A DNA stretch of 33,397 nucleotides from Colwellia sp. (GCA_020630795.1 JAHDIK010000026.1:1-33397), one strand, 5' to 3'; counted from the first letter of the stretch, positions 17,300 to 25,731 are shown. The notes: generated by a model from the letters alone, not told the origin. Made by a program: numbers and translations.

Positions 17300-18730
17300 A
17301 TGGCGATTATTAAAAAAGAACAACTGAAAAAAATTCAACGTAAAGCTACCGATATATTTAATAGAACGTTAGACCAACACGTAACGCTAGCCGTTACAGG
17401 ACTTAGTAGAAGTGGTAAAACAGCATTTATAACGTCGCTCGTTAATCAGTTAATTAATGAAGGCAATAACTCTCACTTAAGTTTTTTCAATCCTGTTCAT
17501 CAAGGGCGTTTTATTGCAGCTAAGCGTGTACCTCAAAAAAACTTACATATTGGGCGCTTTGAATACGATGCTTCGGTGGCTTCATTTTGCAACGAACCGC
17601 CGTCATGGCCTAAAGCAACTAATGGAATTAGTGAGCTACGTTTAGCTATTCGATATAAGCCTAAATCTTCTATGCTGAAATATGCAACAGATACAGCCAC
17701 GCTTTATTTAGATATTACCGACTATCCGGGAGAGTGGTTGTTAGATTTACCAATGCTAAATCAAACTTATGAAGAATGGTCTGAAAGCACTTACGCATTG
17801 CTACAACTAGAACCTCGATACTCTTTAGCCAAACCACTTATTGAAAAAATTAAAAATATCGATCCGTTTGCGCCAGTCGACGAACAGTTGTTGGCTGACA
17901 TCGCGAATGAATACACACAACTATTACATACGTTTAGACATGAATATGGTATGTCGGTAATTCAGCCAGGTAGATTTATTTTGCCCGGTGATTTAGCTGA
18001 TGCGCCCATATTACAGTTTTTCCCGTATACAGCTTTTGATGATATTGACGATAATGCCTACCAAAACGCAGAAGATAACACCTTAATTGGAATGTTGCGT
18101 GCACGTTTTGTTGAGTATAAAGAACGAGTTGTGAGAAAATTTTACAAAGAGCATTTTGTTAATTTTGATCGCCAAATTGTATTAGCTGATTGTTTAACTC
18201 CGCTAAATAATGGAGAAGCTAGCTTTAACGACTTACAACATGCAATAACGTTAATTTTAGAGAGCTTTAACTATGGTCAGTCGAGTTTGTTTTCTCGATT
18301 GTTTTCACCAAAAATAGACAAATTGTTGTTCGCGGCAACTAAAGCGGATCATGTAACACCTGAGCAGCATCCTAATTTGGTGTCTTTGTTGAATCAGCTG
18401 GTTTATCAAACGAAACATCAATTGAATTACGAAACAATAGACATGAAAACATTAGCTATTGCGTCAGTAAAAACAACAAAAGTAGGAACAAGTTTACATC
18501 AAGGGCAATCAATTCCAGTTTTACAAGGCAGGAAAGCCGATAACGATCAGTTAATTACAATATTTCCGGGTACTGTTCCGGAAAAATTACCAAGCAGTGG
18601 TTTTTGGGATGTAAACACATTTAAGTATATCGAATTTAAGCCTCAACACATTTACGGCAAACATGAATGTTTACCTCATATTAGAATGGATCAAGCAATG
18701 CAGTTTCTATTTGGAGATAAAATGAAATGA
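17300..18730 (+). CDS. ycjX: YcjX, P-loop NTPase of the Psp regulon
   Basis: YcjX is a predicted GTP/ATP-binding protein (DUF463) of unknown molecular role that is co-regulated with psp genes. Walker A GLSRSGKT lies at 34-41 near the N-terminus. Further conserved stretches are YLDITDYPGEWLLDLPML (about 136-153) and ATKADH (about 350). Length 476 is typical (E. coli 465). No convincing ribosome site precedes the ATG, but the N-terminal segment leading into the P-loop matches relatives. The stop overlaps ycjF by four bases. In E. coli ycjXF also belong to the PspF regulon; I do not see a good sigma-54 site directly upstream here. Confidence 0.93.
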   Translation: MAIIKKEQLKKIQRKATDIFNRTLDQHVTLAVTGLSRSGKTAFITSLVNQLINEGNNSHLSFFNPVHQGRFIAAKRVPQKNLHIGRFEYDASVASFCNEPPSWPKATNGISELRLAIRYKPKSSMLKYATDTATLYLDITDYPGEWLLDLPMLNQTYEEWSESTYALLQLEPRYSLAKPLIEKIKNIDPFAPVDEQLLADIANEYTQLLHTFRHEYGMSVIQPGRFILPGDLADAPILQFFPYTAFDDIDDNAYQNAEDNTLIGMLRARFVEYKERVVRKFYKEHFVNFDRQIVLADCLTPLNNGEASFNDLQHAITLILESFNYGQSSLFSRLFSPKIDKLLFAATKADHVTPEQHPNLVSLLNQLVYQTKHQLNYETIDMKTLAIASVKTTKVGTSLHQGQSIPVLQGRKADNDQLITIFPGTVPEKLPSSGFWDVNTFKYIEFKPQHIYGKHECLPHIRMDQAMQFLFGDKMK

Positions 18731-19734
18731 TTGATAAATTTCAACAACAGATCTTATTCGATGAAATAGACACTAAAAATGCCGATAAACAATTAACGTT
18801 AACCGACGAGCAAGTTGTTTTTGATAATCAAGATTGGCAGCCAGAAGCCGAGCAGGAGCATGAGCAATCAGAGATTATAGAAAAGTCTAAACCACGTTGG
18901 TTATTGAGAGCTGGCTTTGCTATTTTTTCCGGCATCGTAGGTTATGAGTTATATCAATTTTTCGCTTTGGGCTTTCAGCAATCACCTATTGTTGCAGGTT
19001 TGTATGCAGCGTTATTCGCGATCATTACCGTTATTTTTGGTACAACAGCTTTCAGAGAGCTTTCAGCACTTCGACAACTTTCAAAACAAGAGAAAATTCG
19101 CAGCCAAGTTCAGGATATATTAGACGACAATGGTAAAGCCGACGCTCGAAAAATATGCGAAAAAATATCTAAACAGTTACCGTGCGACTTAACGGTTGAA
19201 AATGAAAAAGCGTGGGGAGAACTCGTTCAACCAGAGTTTTCAGATGCAGAAGTGATTCAGCTTTACTCAAAGGAAGTACTTTCTTCTGTCGATCAAAAAG
19301 CATTAGATGAAGTTGCAAAGTTTTCAACAGAATCAGTCGTGTTAATCGCAATAAGCCCCGTCGCGTTAATCGATATGATGCTAATGTTTTGGCGTAATAT
19401 TCGAATGATCAACAAAATAGCTGGGCTTTATGGCTTAAAGTTAAGTTATTGGAGTCGTATTAGATTAATCAAACAAGTTTTTATTAATATGGCATACGCT
19501 GGCGCAAGCGAAATTATTACTGACTTTGGTGCGGACTTATTGGGAGCGGATATTCTTGGCAAGCTTTCAGGAAGAATGGCGCAAGGGCTTGGTGCTGGTA
19601 TGTTAACCGCACGGCTTGGTATTAAAACAATTAAGGTATGTCGTCCTATACCTTTCCATCAAGATTCTCCTAAACTCAACGATGTTCGCAAAAAAATTGC
19701 CCATCAAGTTAAAGGGCTACTTAAATCAAGCTAA
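18727..19734 (+). CDS. ycjF: YcjF, inner-membrane protein (TIGR01620/DUF697)
   Basis: YcjF is a membrane protein of unknown function, partner of YcjX. A polar N-terminal region (1-55) is followed by two membrane segments (about 59-80 and 85-107), a cytoplasmic helical stretch, and the C-terminal DUF697 region containing another hydrophobic segment (about 200-218) and the glycine-rich stretch near 270-295. Length 335 compares with 353 in E. coli. It starts inside ycjX (ATGA overlap), so the two are one translational unit. Confidence 0.92.
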   Translation: MIDKFQQQILFDEIDTKNADKQLTLTDEQVVFDNQDWQPEAEQEHEQSEIIEKSKPRWLLRAGFAIFSGIVGYELYQFFALGFQQSPIVAGLYAALFAIITVIFGTTAFRELSALRQLSKQEKIRSQVQDILDDNGKADARKICEKISKQLPCDLTVENEKAWGELVQPEFSDAEVIQLYSKEVLSSVDQKALDEVAKFSTESVVLIAISPVALIDMMLMFWRNIRMINKIAGLYGLKLSYWSRIRLIKQVFINMAYAGASEIITDFGADLLGADILGKLSGRMAQGLGAGMLTARLGIKTIKVCRPIPFHQDSPKLNDVRKKIAHQVKGLLKSS

Positions 19735-19793
19735 TTGATGATGTCAAATTCATCACACTTGGTAAAATATCTTTAATTCTAAATTATGTATTT

Positions 19794-19819
19794 CTTTGCT
19801 TACGTCGTCGTAAGTAAAG
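19794..19819. repeat. Stem-loop in the ycjF-phhA gap
   Basis: CTTTGCTTACG (19794-19804) pairs with CGTAAGTAAAG (19809-19819) with a single G-T wobble and a TCGT loop. No T tract follows on either strand, so it is not a canonical terminator. The right arm overlaps a weak TyrR-like sequence (19809-19826). The rest of the 271-base gap shows no coding region. Confidence 0.5.
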
Positions 19820-20005
19820 ATGTACATACCTTTCTTATTGGTTAAAAAATATCCGGTTGCGATTTCGTGCTTTTCAACAAATAACTGTCGTAGTATTTAG
19901 TGAGCTAACATCATGTATATGATTTATTATTAAATAATAGAGCAGCAAAACAACGGTTAATAAAAATGTTCTATATTTAATACACTAAGAGGTAGGTTAT
20001 TAAAT

Positions 20006-20806
20006 ATGGCAAAGTCAGCAAAATACACATCCAGAGTCGCTGATGAAAATGGCGTAATAGCATGGTCTGATGAAGAAAATGCTATTTGGAAAGATCTCAT
20101 CGCTCGACAGTTGAAAGCTATTGAAGGTAAGGCTTGTGATGAATACATCGCGGGTTTAGACCTTTTGCAATTACCACACGATAGAATTCCGCAATTAGGT
20201 GAAGTAAGCAAAGTACTTAAATCTGCAACAGGGTGGCAATGTGAACCAGTAAATGCGCTTATTGGATTTGGTGAGTTTTTTAAATTGCTTTCTGAAAGAA
20301 AGTTTCCTGTAGCAACCTTTATACGTACTCGCGAAGAGTTCGACTATCTTCAAGAACCTGATATTTTTCATGAAATATTTGGTCATTGTCCGTTACTTAC
20401 TAACCAATCATTTGCCGATTACACACAAGCGTACGGCCAAATGGGGTTGAATGCGACAAAGGAACAACGTGTATATCTAGCGAGATTGTACTGGTTTACT
20501 GTGGAGTTTGGTTTATTAGACACCCCTAAAGGGTTGAGAGTATATGGTGGTGGCATTTTGTCGTCGCCTAAAGAAACAGAACATGCAGTTAATAACACTG
20601 GCATTAGGCGTGAACCACTCAATGTACTTGATGTGTTAAGAACTCCTTATCGAATCGATATTATTCAACCGATTTACTATACCTTGAATAAAGTAAGCAA
20701 TTTAGACGATATTCGAAAGTATGAAGTATCAGAAATAATGGATTTGGTAGAAAAAGCGAAATCATTAGGATTACATGAACCCTTATTTGAACGAGCGGCA
20801 AGCTAA
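20006..20806 (+). CDS. phhA: Phenylalanine 4-monooxygenase (phenylalanine hydroxylase)
   Basis: This is a non-haem iron, tetrahydropterin-dependent enzyme that converts phenylalanine to tyrosine, the entry into phenylalanine catabolism. The iron ligands are visible: His122 and His127 in FHEIFGHCP and Glu167 in WFTVEFGL. Length 266 matches the short bacterial single-domain form, without the regulatory and tetramerisation domains of animal enzymes. AGAGGTAGG precedes the ATG. phhB follows after 30 bases and regenerates the pterin cofactor, so the two act as a pair. Confidence 0.97.
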   Translation: MAKSAKYTSRVADENGVIAWSDEENAIWKDLIARQLKAIEGKACDEYIAGLDLLQLPHDRIPQLGEVSKVLKSATGWQCEPVNALIGFGEFFKLLSERKFPVATFIRTREEFDYLQEPDIFHEIFGHCPLLTNQSFADYTQAYGQMGLNATKEQRVYLARLYWFTVEFGLLDTPKGLRVYGGGILSSPKETEHAVNNTGIRREPLNVLDVLRTPYRIDIIQPIYYTLNKVSNLDDIRKYEVSEIMDLVEKAKSLGLHEPLFERAAS

Positions 20807-20836
20807 ACAAATAATAAAACATTTTACGAGGTAATT

Positions 20837-21175
20837 ATGGAAAACAATTTAGCAAAACAGCAATGTGAAGCGTGCCATGCCGATGCACCTAAAATTAGTG
20901 ATGAAGAACTACATCAGTTACTCAAAGAAATCCCAGATTGGACGCCTGTAGTGCGTGACAATATTATGATGTTAGAACGAGAGTACAAGTTTAAGAACTA
21001 TAAGCTTGCGTGGGCATTTGCTAATAAAGTTGCTGAATTAGCAGAAGATGAGTTTCATCATCCCGCTACGTTATTAGAATGGGGGAAAGTTACAGTAACG
21101 TGGTGGACCCATGCAATTAAAGGCTTGCACAAAAACGATCTTATTTGTGCAGCTAAAACAGACAAGCTTTTGTAA
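20837..21175 (+). CDS. phhB: Pterin-4a-carbinolamine dehydratase
   Basis: PhhB dehydrates the 4a-hydroxy-tetrahydropterin released by PhhA, allowing cofactor recycling. The family motif is present: [23 protein letters not shown] at about residues 74-96, with the active-site His pair and the later His, then a conserved Asp. Length 112 is typical. ACGAGG upstream of the ATG is the ribosome site. It is followed by a roughly 115-base gap rich in TGTAA/TTACA half-sites before tyrR. Confidence 0.96.
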   Translation: MENNLAKQQCEACHADAPKISDEELHQLLKEIPDWTPVVRDNIMMLEREYKFKNYKLAWAFANKVAELAEDEFHHPATLLEWGKVTVTWWTHAIKGLHKNDLICAAKTDKLL

Positions 21176-21236
21176 TGTTTGCTTACATTTGGGTGTAAAG
21201 AATTCTAAATTCCTCTATAGCTAACCTTTCTATTGA

Positions 21237-21254
21237 TGTAACTATTAGTTTACA
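21237..21254 (+). promoter_or_regulatory. TyrR box upstream of tyrR
   Basis: TGTAAC-N6-TTTACA matches the TyrR operator consensus TGTAAA-N6-TTTACA at 11 of 12 positions, including the G and C that are invariant in E. coli boxes. It lies 37 bases before the preferred tyrR start and overlaps a possible -10 box TACAAT (21251-21256), a position that would allow autorepression. Confidence 0.7.
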
Positions 21255-21291
21255 ATAGGTGTAATTTACATTTATGACTAAGGTTAGCTGT

Positions 21292-22842
21292 ATGCGTTTA
21301 GAGTTGGTTTGTCGAAACCGAGTGGGTATTGTTCAAGAGATTTTGTCTATTTTTGTTGAACATAACATCGATCTACTTGGTATCGAGTTGCATAAACCCG
21401 GACATATCTTTATCAATATTCCAGATGTAGACTTCTCTAAACTTCAAACTTTCATGCCTCAGCTTCGTCTTATTGATGCAGTTGAAGACGTGAAAACGAT
21501 TCCTTACATGCCTTCCGAGCGTGAAAAGCATGAATTTGAAACCCTACTTAAAACCTTTCCTGATCCCTTTATTTCTATAAATTCGAAGGGAAATATTCGT
21601 ATGGTTAATAATTTATCTTCCTCTTTAATGGGCACATCTGAAGATAATTTAATTGGTGAACCTGTCGGTGTACTGCTCAAAGGTTTTAACTTTAATAAAT
21701 GGTTAGATAATGCAGACGTACTTGCACAAACTACCCGATTAAAAATTCAAAATGAAGACTTTGTTGCTGATTTAATGCCAATTCATGTGAGTAAGGATGA
21801 GGGCGATCACGTTTTAGCTGGCGCGGTTATTATTCTTAAATCTGAAATTAGATTAGGCCAACAAATCAGTGCATTTAAACAAGTGGATGATAATAATTTT
21901 TCTGGTATTCAGGCGACAAGTGGTGCAATGAGAAAAGTTATTCGCGAAGCTAAGCGTATGGCATTGCTTGATTCATCTATTCTTATTTCTGGTGAAACAG
22001 GAACAGGAAAAGAGTTACTTGCAAATGCTTGTCATGAAGCAAGTGAACGAGCAGATAACCCTTTTATGACCCTGAGTTGTGCTGCATTGCCGGATGATGT
22101 GGCTGAGACAGAATTGTTTGGTATTGGTTTTCAAGGTGACAATGGAAGTAAAAGAGGGTTATTTGAGCTTGCTGACGGTGGAACAATATTTTTAGATGAA
22201 GTAGGTGAAATGTCACCTAAGCTTCAAACTAAGTTATTACGAGTTATTCAAAATGGTAACTTTAGGCGTGTTGATGACGAACAAGAAATTAAAGTTAACG
22301 TTCGTATTATCGGATCTACAAATCGTGACTTACTCAACATGGTATCGCAAGGCTTGTTTAGAGAAGATCTCTATTATCGTTTGAATGTATTAGGGCTGAC
22401 TATTCCCTCATTACGAGAAAGGCGTTCAGACATTATTCCATTAGCCGAATATTTTATTGCAAAATCGGGTTTGAAAATTGGCAAAACTAACATTGTTTTA
22501 TCTGATGATTGTCGTGAATTCATAGAATATTACCCATGGCCGGGCAACGTTCGTCAACTCGAAAATGTATTAATCAGAGCTGTTTCTTTAATGGAAGGTC
22601 ATACAATCACAACTGAAAACCTAGAGTTGCCGGCCTATACACGAGAACACGGGTATTTAGAACAAGATTTTGAAGGCACACTAGATGCAGCAGTTAAAAA
22701 ATACGAAGCTGACTTGTTAAGAAAATTATATCCTGCTTACCCTAGCACCCGTCAATTAGCGAAAAAACTTGGGTTAAGTCATACGGCGATTGCGAATAAA
22801 CTTCGCGAATACGATATTAATAAAAAAACAGTAAAAATATAA
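21292..22842 (+). CDS. tyrR: TyrR, aromatic amino acid-responsive transcriptional regulator
   Basis: TyrR controls aromatic amino acid uptake, synthesis and breakdown. In order: ACT-like domain (about 1-70), PAS domain (about 78-185), AAA+ domain with Walker A GETGTGKE (234-241) and Walker B TIFLDEVGE (about 298-306), and a C-terminal helix-turn-helix (STRQLAKKLGLSHTAIANKL). The sigma-54 loop GAFTGA is absent (FGIGFQGDN instead), as expected for TyrR working with sigma-70. I prefer this ATG because AAGG lies eight bases upstream and MRLEL aligns with the E. coli N-terminus, giving 516 residues (E. coli 513). An ATG 18 bases earlier (21274) has no good ribosome site. Confidence 0.92.
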   Translation: MRLELVCRNRVGIVQEILSIFVEHNIDLLGIELHKPGHIFINIPDVDFSKLQTFMPQLRLIDAVEDVKTIPYMPSEREKHEFETLLKTFPDPFISINSKGNIRMVNNLSSSLMGTSEDNLIGEPVGVLLKGFNFNKWLDNADVLAQTTRLKIQNEDFVADLMPIHVSKDEGDHVLAGAVIILKSEIRLGQQISAFKQVDDNNFSGIQATSGAMRKVIREAKRMALLDSSILISGETGTGKELLANACHEASERADNPFMTLSCAALPDDVAETELFGIGFQGDNGSKRGLFELADGGTIFLDEVGEMSPKLQTKLLRVIQNGNFRRVDDEQEIKVNVRIIGSTNRDLLNMVSQGLFREDLYYRLNVLGLTIPSLRERRSDIIPLAEYFIAKSGLKIGKTNIVLSDDCREFIEYYPWPGNVRQLENVLIRAVSLMEGHTITTENLELPAYTREHGYLEQDFEGTLDAAVKKYEADLLRKLYPAYPSTRQLAKKLGLSHTAIANKLREYDINKKTVKI

Positions 22843-22853
22843 CGAGAAAACAA

Positions 22854-23492
22854 ATGAAATTATACAGTTACTGGCGTTCCTCAGCGGCTTACAGGGTTAG
22901 AATAGCATTAGCGTTAAAAAATATACCCTATGAAATTATTCCGGTTCATTTGCTTAATAATGGTGGAGAGCAAAAAAGTGAATCGTATGAAAAGTTAAAC
23001 CCAAATCATCTAGTTCCAACGTTAGTTGACGGTGAGCTTGTATTGAATCAATCTTTAGCAATCATTCAGTATTTAGATGAAAAATATTCAGATACCGCAT
23101 TGGTTCCAAAAGATATTAGTGAGCGCGCCATAGTTAACTCTTTAGCGTTGGATATTGCATGTGAAATTCACCCTCTTAATAACTTACGGGTTCAGCAATA
23201 CCTTTCTAATGAAATACAGGTAGCTGACGAGAACAAAACTAAGTGGATTCATCATTGGATGAATAAAGGGTTTTCAGCGCTAGAGAAACGCTTAGAAGCT
23301 ACCGCAGGAAATTATTGTTATAAAAATGAAATAACGATCGCCGATCTGTGTCTTATTCCTCAGGTTTATAATGCGAATAGGGTAGGTATAGATATGACTC
23401 AATATCCAATTATTTCGTCAATTGTAGAGCGCTGCAATTCACACAAAGCTTTTATAGACGCGATGCCTGAAAACCAAGTAGATGCGCTGTAA
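22854..23492 (+). CDS. maiA: Maleylacetoacetate isomerase (zeta-class glutathione transferase)
   Basis: MaiA isomerises maleylacetoacetate to fumarylacetoacetate with glutathione, in the homogentisate branch of tyrosine degradation. The N-terminal thioredoxin-like domain has the zeta-class signature SSAAYRVRIAL (9-19) and the glutathione-site PNHLVPTLVDGE-L-NQSLAI region (about 50-71). The C-terminal helical domain contains NLRVQQYL and ITIADLCLIPQ. Length 212 is typical. It begins 11 bases after tyrR, so it probably shares that transcript. The usual companion fumarylacetoacetase gene is not in this window. Confidence 0.93.
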   Translation: MKLYSYWRSSAAYRVRIALALKNIPYEIIPVHLLNNGGEQKSESYEKLNPNHLVPTLVDGELVLNQSLAIIQYLDEKYSDTALVPKDISERAIVNSLALDIACEIHPLNNLRVQQYLSNEIQVADENKTKWIHHWMNKGFSALEKRLEATAGNYCYKNEITIADLCLIPQVYNANRVGIDMTQYPIISSIVERCNSHKAFIDAMPENQVDAL

Positions 23493-23564
23493 GTATAAAT
23501 ACAGTGTTATTTTATTCTAGGTTACGTCGTATTTAGTTAATCAATTCATCAAAATAGGATCACT

Positions 23565-24455
23565 ATGAATTTTTCCGAAGAAGAGCCACAGCAATCATCA
23601 TGGGTATTAATCGCGGTTATTTTGTCAGTAGTTTTAGCGATGTTTCTATTTTGGAAGTTTTCATTTTCAACGGACGATGCAGAACCAATCCAAGAGACTG
23701 TGATTGAGCGTCAGCAAGAAGTTGCACAGGCTTCTTCTAGTGAGGAAATGGTAGATGACGTTGTTGAAGACACGATTCAAGAGCCAGACTTTTCAGGCAC
23801 ACAAATAATTGATGAGTCAGTTTCAGTACCAGATGTTGTTTCTAACGTTACTGAAGAACCCACGGAAGACAACGTGATTGAACTTGATGAAAGTGATTCT
23901 TGGGTTCAAGAAAAGCTGACTGAAATTATTTGGCGAAAAGAATTATTAGAGCTTTTTATTAATGAAGATATGGTGCGACGCTTTGTTGTATTCGTTGATA
24001 ACTTTGCTCAAGGAAATGTTTCATATAACAATAGCCCTGTTGTTAAGCCACTTGGTAAATTTACAGTTAAAAATATCGATAATAGTGAATATATAGACTC
24101 GTCAAACTATCAGCGTTTTTCTAGATATATTGAGCTTTTACAAGCTGTTGATGTTGATTTACTCATTGAGAAATATGTCGAATTCGAGCCTTTGTTAAAA
24201 AGTGCTTATAGCGAGTTAGGTTACCCTGATGACGACTTTAAAGATAAGCTATTAGAGGCTATTAACAAAGTACTGGATGTTGAACTTCCAAAAAGCAAAC
24301 CAGCTTTGATTCAACCTAGCGTTATGTACAAATATGAAGATGAAGAGTTAGAGTCGCTAGATGATGCCGAAAAGCTCATGCTTAGAATTGGTAAAGAAAA
24401 CCTGTTGGTAATTAAATCAATTTTACTTGAAGTCAATGAAAAGCTTGTGCAATAA
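23565..24455 (+). CDS. DUF3014 membrane-anchored protein of unknown function
   Basis: I recognise the DUF3014 pattern but know no function. A short N-terminal tail and one membrane segment (about residues 14-31) are followed by an acidic, low-complexity linker (about 38-115). The conserved soluble domain (about 117-294) has LFINEDMVRRFVVFVDNFAQG, SSNYQRFSRYI and IQPSVMYKYEDEELESL. The topology suggests a domain anchored on the periplasmic side. It stands 72 bases after maiA and before ffs on the same strand. No T-tract terminator follows; the hairpin at 24474-24496 lacks one. Confidence 0.8.
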   Translation: MNFSEEEPQQSSWVLIAVILSVVLAMFLFWKFSFSTDDAEPIQETVIERQQEVAQASSSEEMVDDVVEDTIQEPDFSGTQIIDESVSVPDVVSNVTEEPTEDNVIELDESDSWVQEKLTEIIWRKELLELFINEDMVRRFVVFVDNFAQGNVSYNNSPVVKPLGKFTVKNIDNSEYIDSSNYQRFSRYIELLQAVDVDLLIEKYVEFEPLLKSAYSELGYPDDDFKDKLLEAINKVLDVELPKSKPALIQPSVMYKYEDEELESLDDAEKLMLRIGKENLLVIKSILLEVNEKLVQ

Positions 24456-24517
24456 CTTAGTGTATTCGTTTCTTTGTATGAAAAAGCAACATACAATCAA
24501 AATGTTTCGTTAAATGC

Positions 24518-24546
24518 TTGCAAGGCCACGCAGGTTTAGCGATAAT
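24518..24546 (+). promoter_or_regulatory. Sigma-70 promoter of ffs
   Basis: TTGCAA (24518-24523) and GATAAT (24541-24546) are spaced by 17 bases, followed by a GC-rich discriminator (CAGCGCCG) typical of stable-RNA promoters. The start would be near 24553, giving a leader of about 17 bases ahead of the mature RNA. The E. coli 4.5S precursor likewise carries a 5' leader removed by RNase P. Confidence 0.7.
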
Positions 24547-24569
24547 CAGCGCCGTTAAACACTATCTAT

Positions 24570-24682
24570 GGTGACCATTTCGGTCCCCTCGCAATGATAC
24601 TTTGTGAACTCAGCCAGGTCCGGAAGGAAGCAACTGCAGCAGACGACTCATGTGCCGGGGTGTGGCTGATTTGGTTGCCACC
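24570..24682 (+). ncRNA. ffs: Signal recognition particle 4.5S RNA
   Basis: This RNA binds Ffh and targets membrane proteins to FtsY/SecYEG. The universally conserved SRP core is present: CAGGTCCGGAAGGAAGCA, with the GGAA tetraloop, and the distal strand with GTGCCGGGGTGTGGCTG. The 5' GGTG and the 3' CACC close the terminal helix. The predicted length of about 113 bases equals the E. coli RNA (114). Exact ends are set by the closing helix and could be off by a few bases. It has its own promoter upstream; the following sequence is T-rich but has no clear terminator hairpin. Confidence 0.96.
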
Positions 24683-24749
24683 AATCTTTATTCTCTTTAC
24701 TGCTAATTATTTTTAATAAACGATACTCTTCAATACCGTTTAAGCTGTG

Positions 24750-25013
24750 TTAACCCCGATGAGTTTTCATAAAGTCTAGAGCTTTCTCAACGGCGATTTT
24801 TACATTACTTTCCATTTCAAACCTTTCAGATGCCGGTAAATAGAAAGCCATATCAACTTCATGGCGAATATAACGAGTAGGTAGTTGGTTTAAAACTACG
24901 CATACTAAGTCAGCGACAAAATCAGCATCGAATTTTTCTTCAATTTTTAATTCTTCAAAATGCTGAGAAACTAACTTTTCATAATAATTATGAATATCGT
25001 CTGATATTTTCAT
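24750..25013 (-). CDS. ComFB-like small protein (late competence development family)
   Basis: This 87-residue protein resembles the ComFB family, with an N-terminal IHNYYEKLVSQHFEEL helix and the family core DLVCVVLNQLPTRYIRHEVDMAFYL. Bacillus ComFB is zinc-binding, but only one cysteine (in DLVCVVL) is visible here, so zinc binding is unlikely. Function is unknown in gammaproteobacteria. A TATAAT-like -10 lies about 35 bases upstream on this strand (25047-25052) with a poor -35. It follows priC in the same direction after an 82-base gap. Confidence 0.7.
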   Translation of the reverse strand: MKISDDIHNYYEKLVSQHFEELKIEEKFDADFVADLVCVVLNQLPTRYIRHEVDMAFYLPASERFEMESNVKIAVEKALDFMKTHRG

Positions 25014-25095
25014 TAAAACTCTCTTTAAGTGATTAACGTCAAAATAATTATAGGATAATTTATCATTGAACGCGTTGTTAATTAAAGTTAAAAAC

Positions 25096-25719
25096 TTACT
25101 TTTTAATTATTGAACGCTTTTCATAATTTACAATGTTATTTTCTATTTTTGAAATAGCTTGTCTGCACCTTCCTAAACGTTGATGTAAAACGAGCACTTC
25201 TTGAGATACTTTATCTATTTGTTGTTTAGAAGCAGAGTTACGCTCTAACTCTTTATCTGCAAGCATTTGCATGAGGCGACGCTCAAATTCGTGATGTTCT
25301 GCCAGGGTTTGATATAGGTTTTGAGATGGCTGAATTAACTTTTGAGCAGACTGTTTTAGACGGCGAGCTTTTCTAGCATTTAAACGATGTTGAGCTTCGT
25401 TGTGAATGCTTTTATTTGCATTGAAAGCATTTAAAAGAGAGCTTATTTGACGTTCAATTGACTCTAATCGGTACTCAGCTAAAGGCTTGTTATTGTTTGA
25501 AACTAAGCGTTGAAGTTGCGAAAAATTAAGTTTGATTTCATTAATATAATCTATGAATAGGTCGCTAGAAGTATTAAACAAATCAGTAGAGAACAACGCG
25601 GAGTCTTTCAGTAGATCATGTGCTTTCAGTTTATGATTGTTGGTGTCGATATTCATCGCACTATGTTCAAGATCTTTAATTATCGTTTCTATTTTATTTA
25701 AAGAGGTAGCGTAGCTCAT
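25096..25719 (-). CDS. priC: PriC, primosomal replication protein N''
   Basis: PriC restarts stalled replication forks by loading DnaB independently of PriA. The C-terminal half carries the recognisable family pattern: EFERRLMQMLADKE (about 143-156) and LHQRLGRCRQAISKIENNI (about 178-196), in an all-helical protein. The N-terminal half is poorly conserved, as is usual for this family. Length 207 compares with 175 in E. coli. It lies 12 bases after yfcA on the same strand and probably shares its transcript. Confidence 0.8.
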   Translation of the reverse strand: MSYATSLNKIETIIKDLEHSAMNIDTNNHKLKAHDLLKDSALFSTDLFNTSSDLFIDYINEIKLNFSQLQRLVSNNNKPLAEYRLESIERQISSLLNAFNANKSIHNEAQHRLNARKARRLKQSAQKLIQPSQNLYQTLAEHHEFERRLMQMLADKELERNSASKQQIDKVSQEVLVLHQRLGRCRQAISKIENNIVNYEKRSIIKK

Positions 25720-25731
25720 ATTATGTATTCA

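Noticed and set aside
24474..24496. Hairpin TTGTATG/CATACAA as a terminator of the DUF3014 gene
   Set aside because: There is no T tract; the loop is nine bases and the stem is AT-rich.
24718..24741. Hairpin downstream of the ComFB-like gene as its terminator
   Set aside because: The stem needs two wobble pairs and the following sequence on the - strand has no continuous T run.
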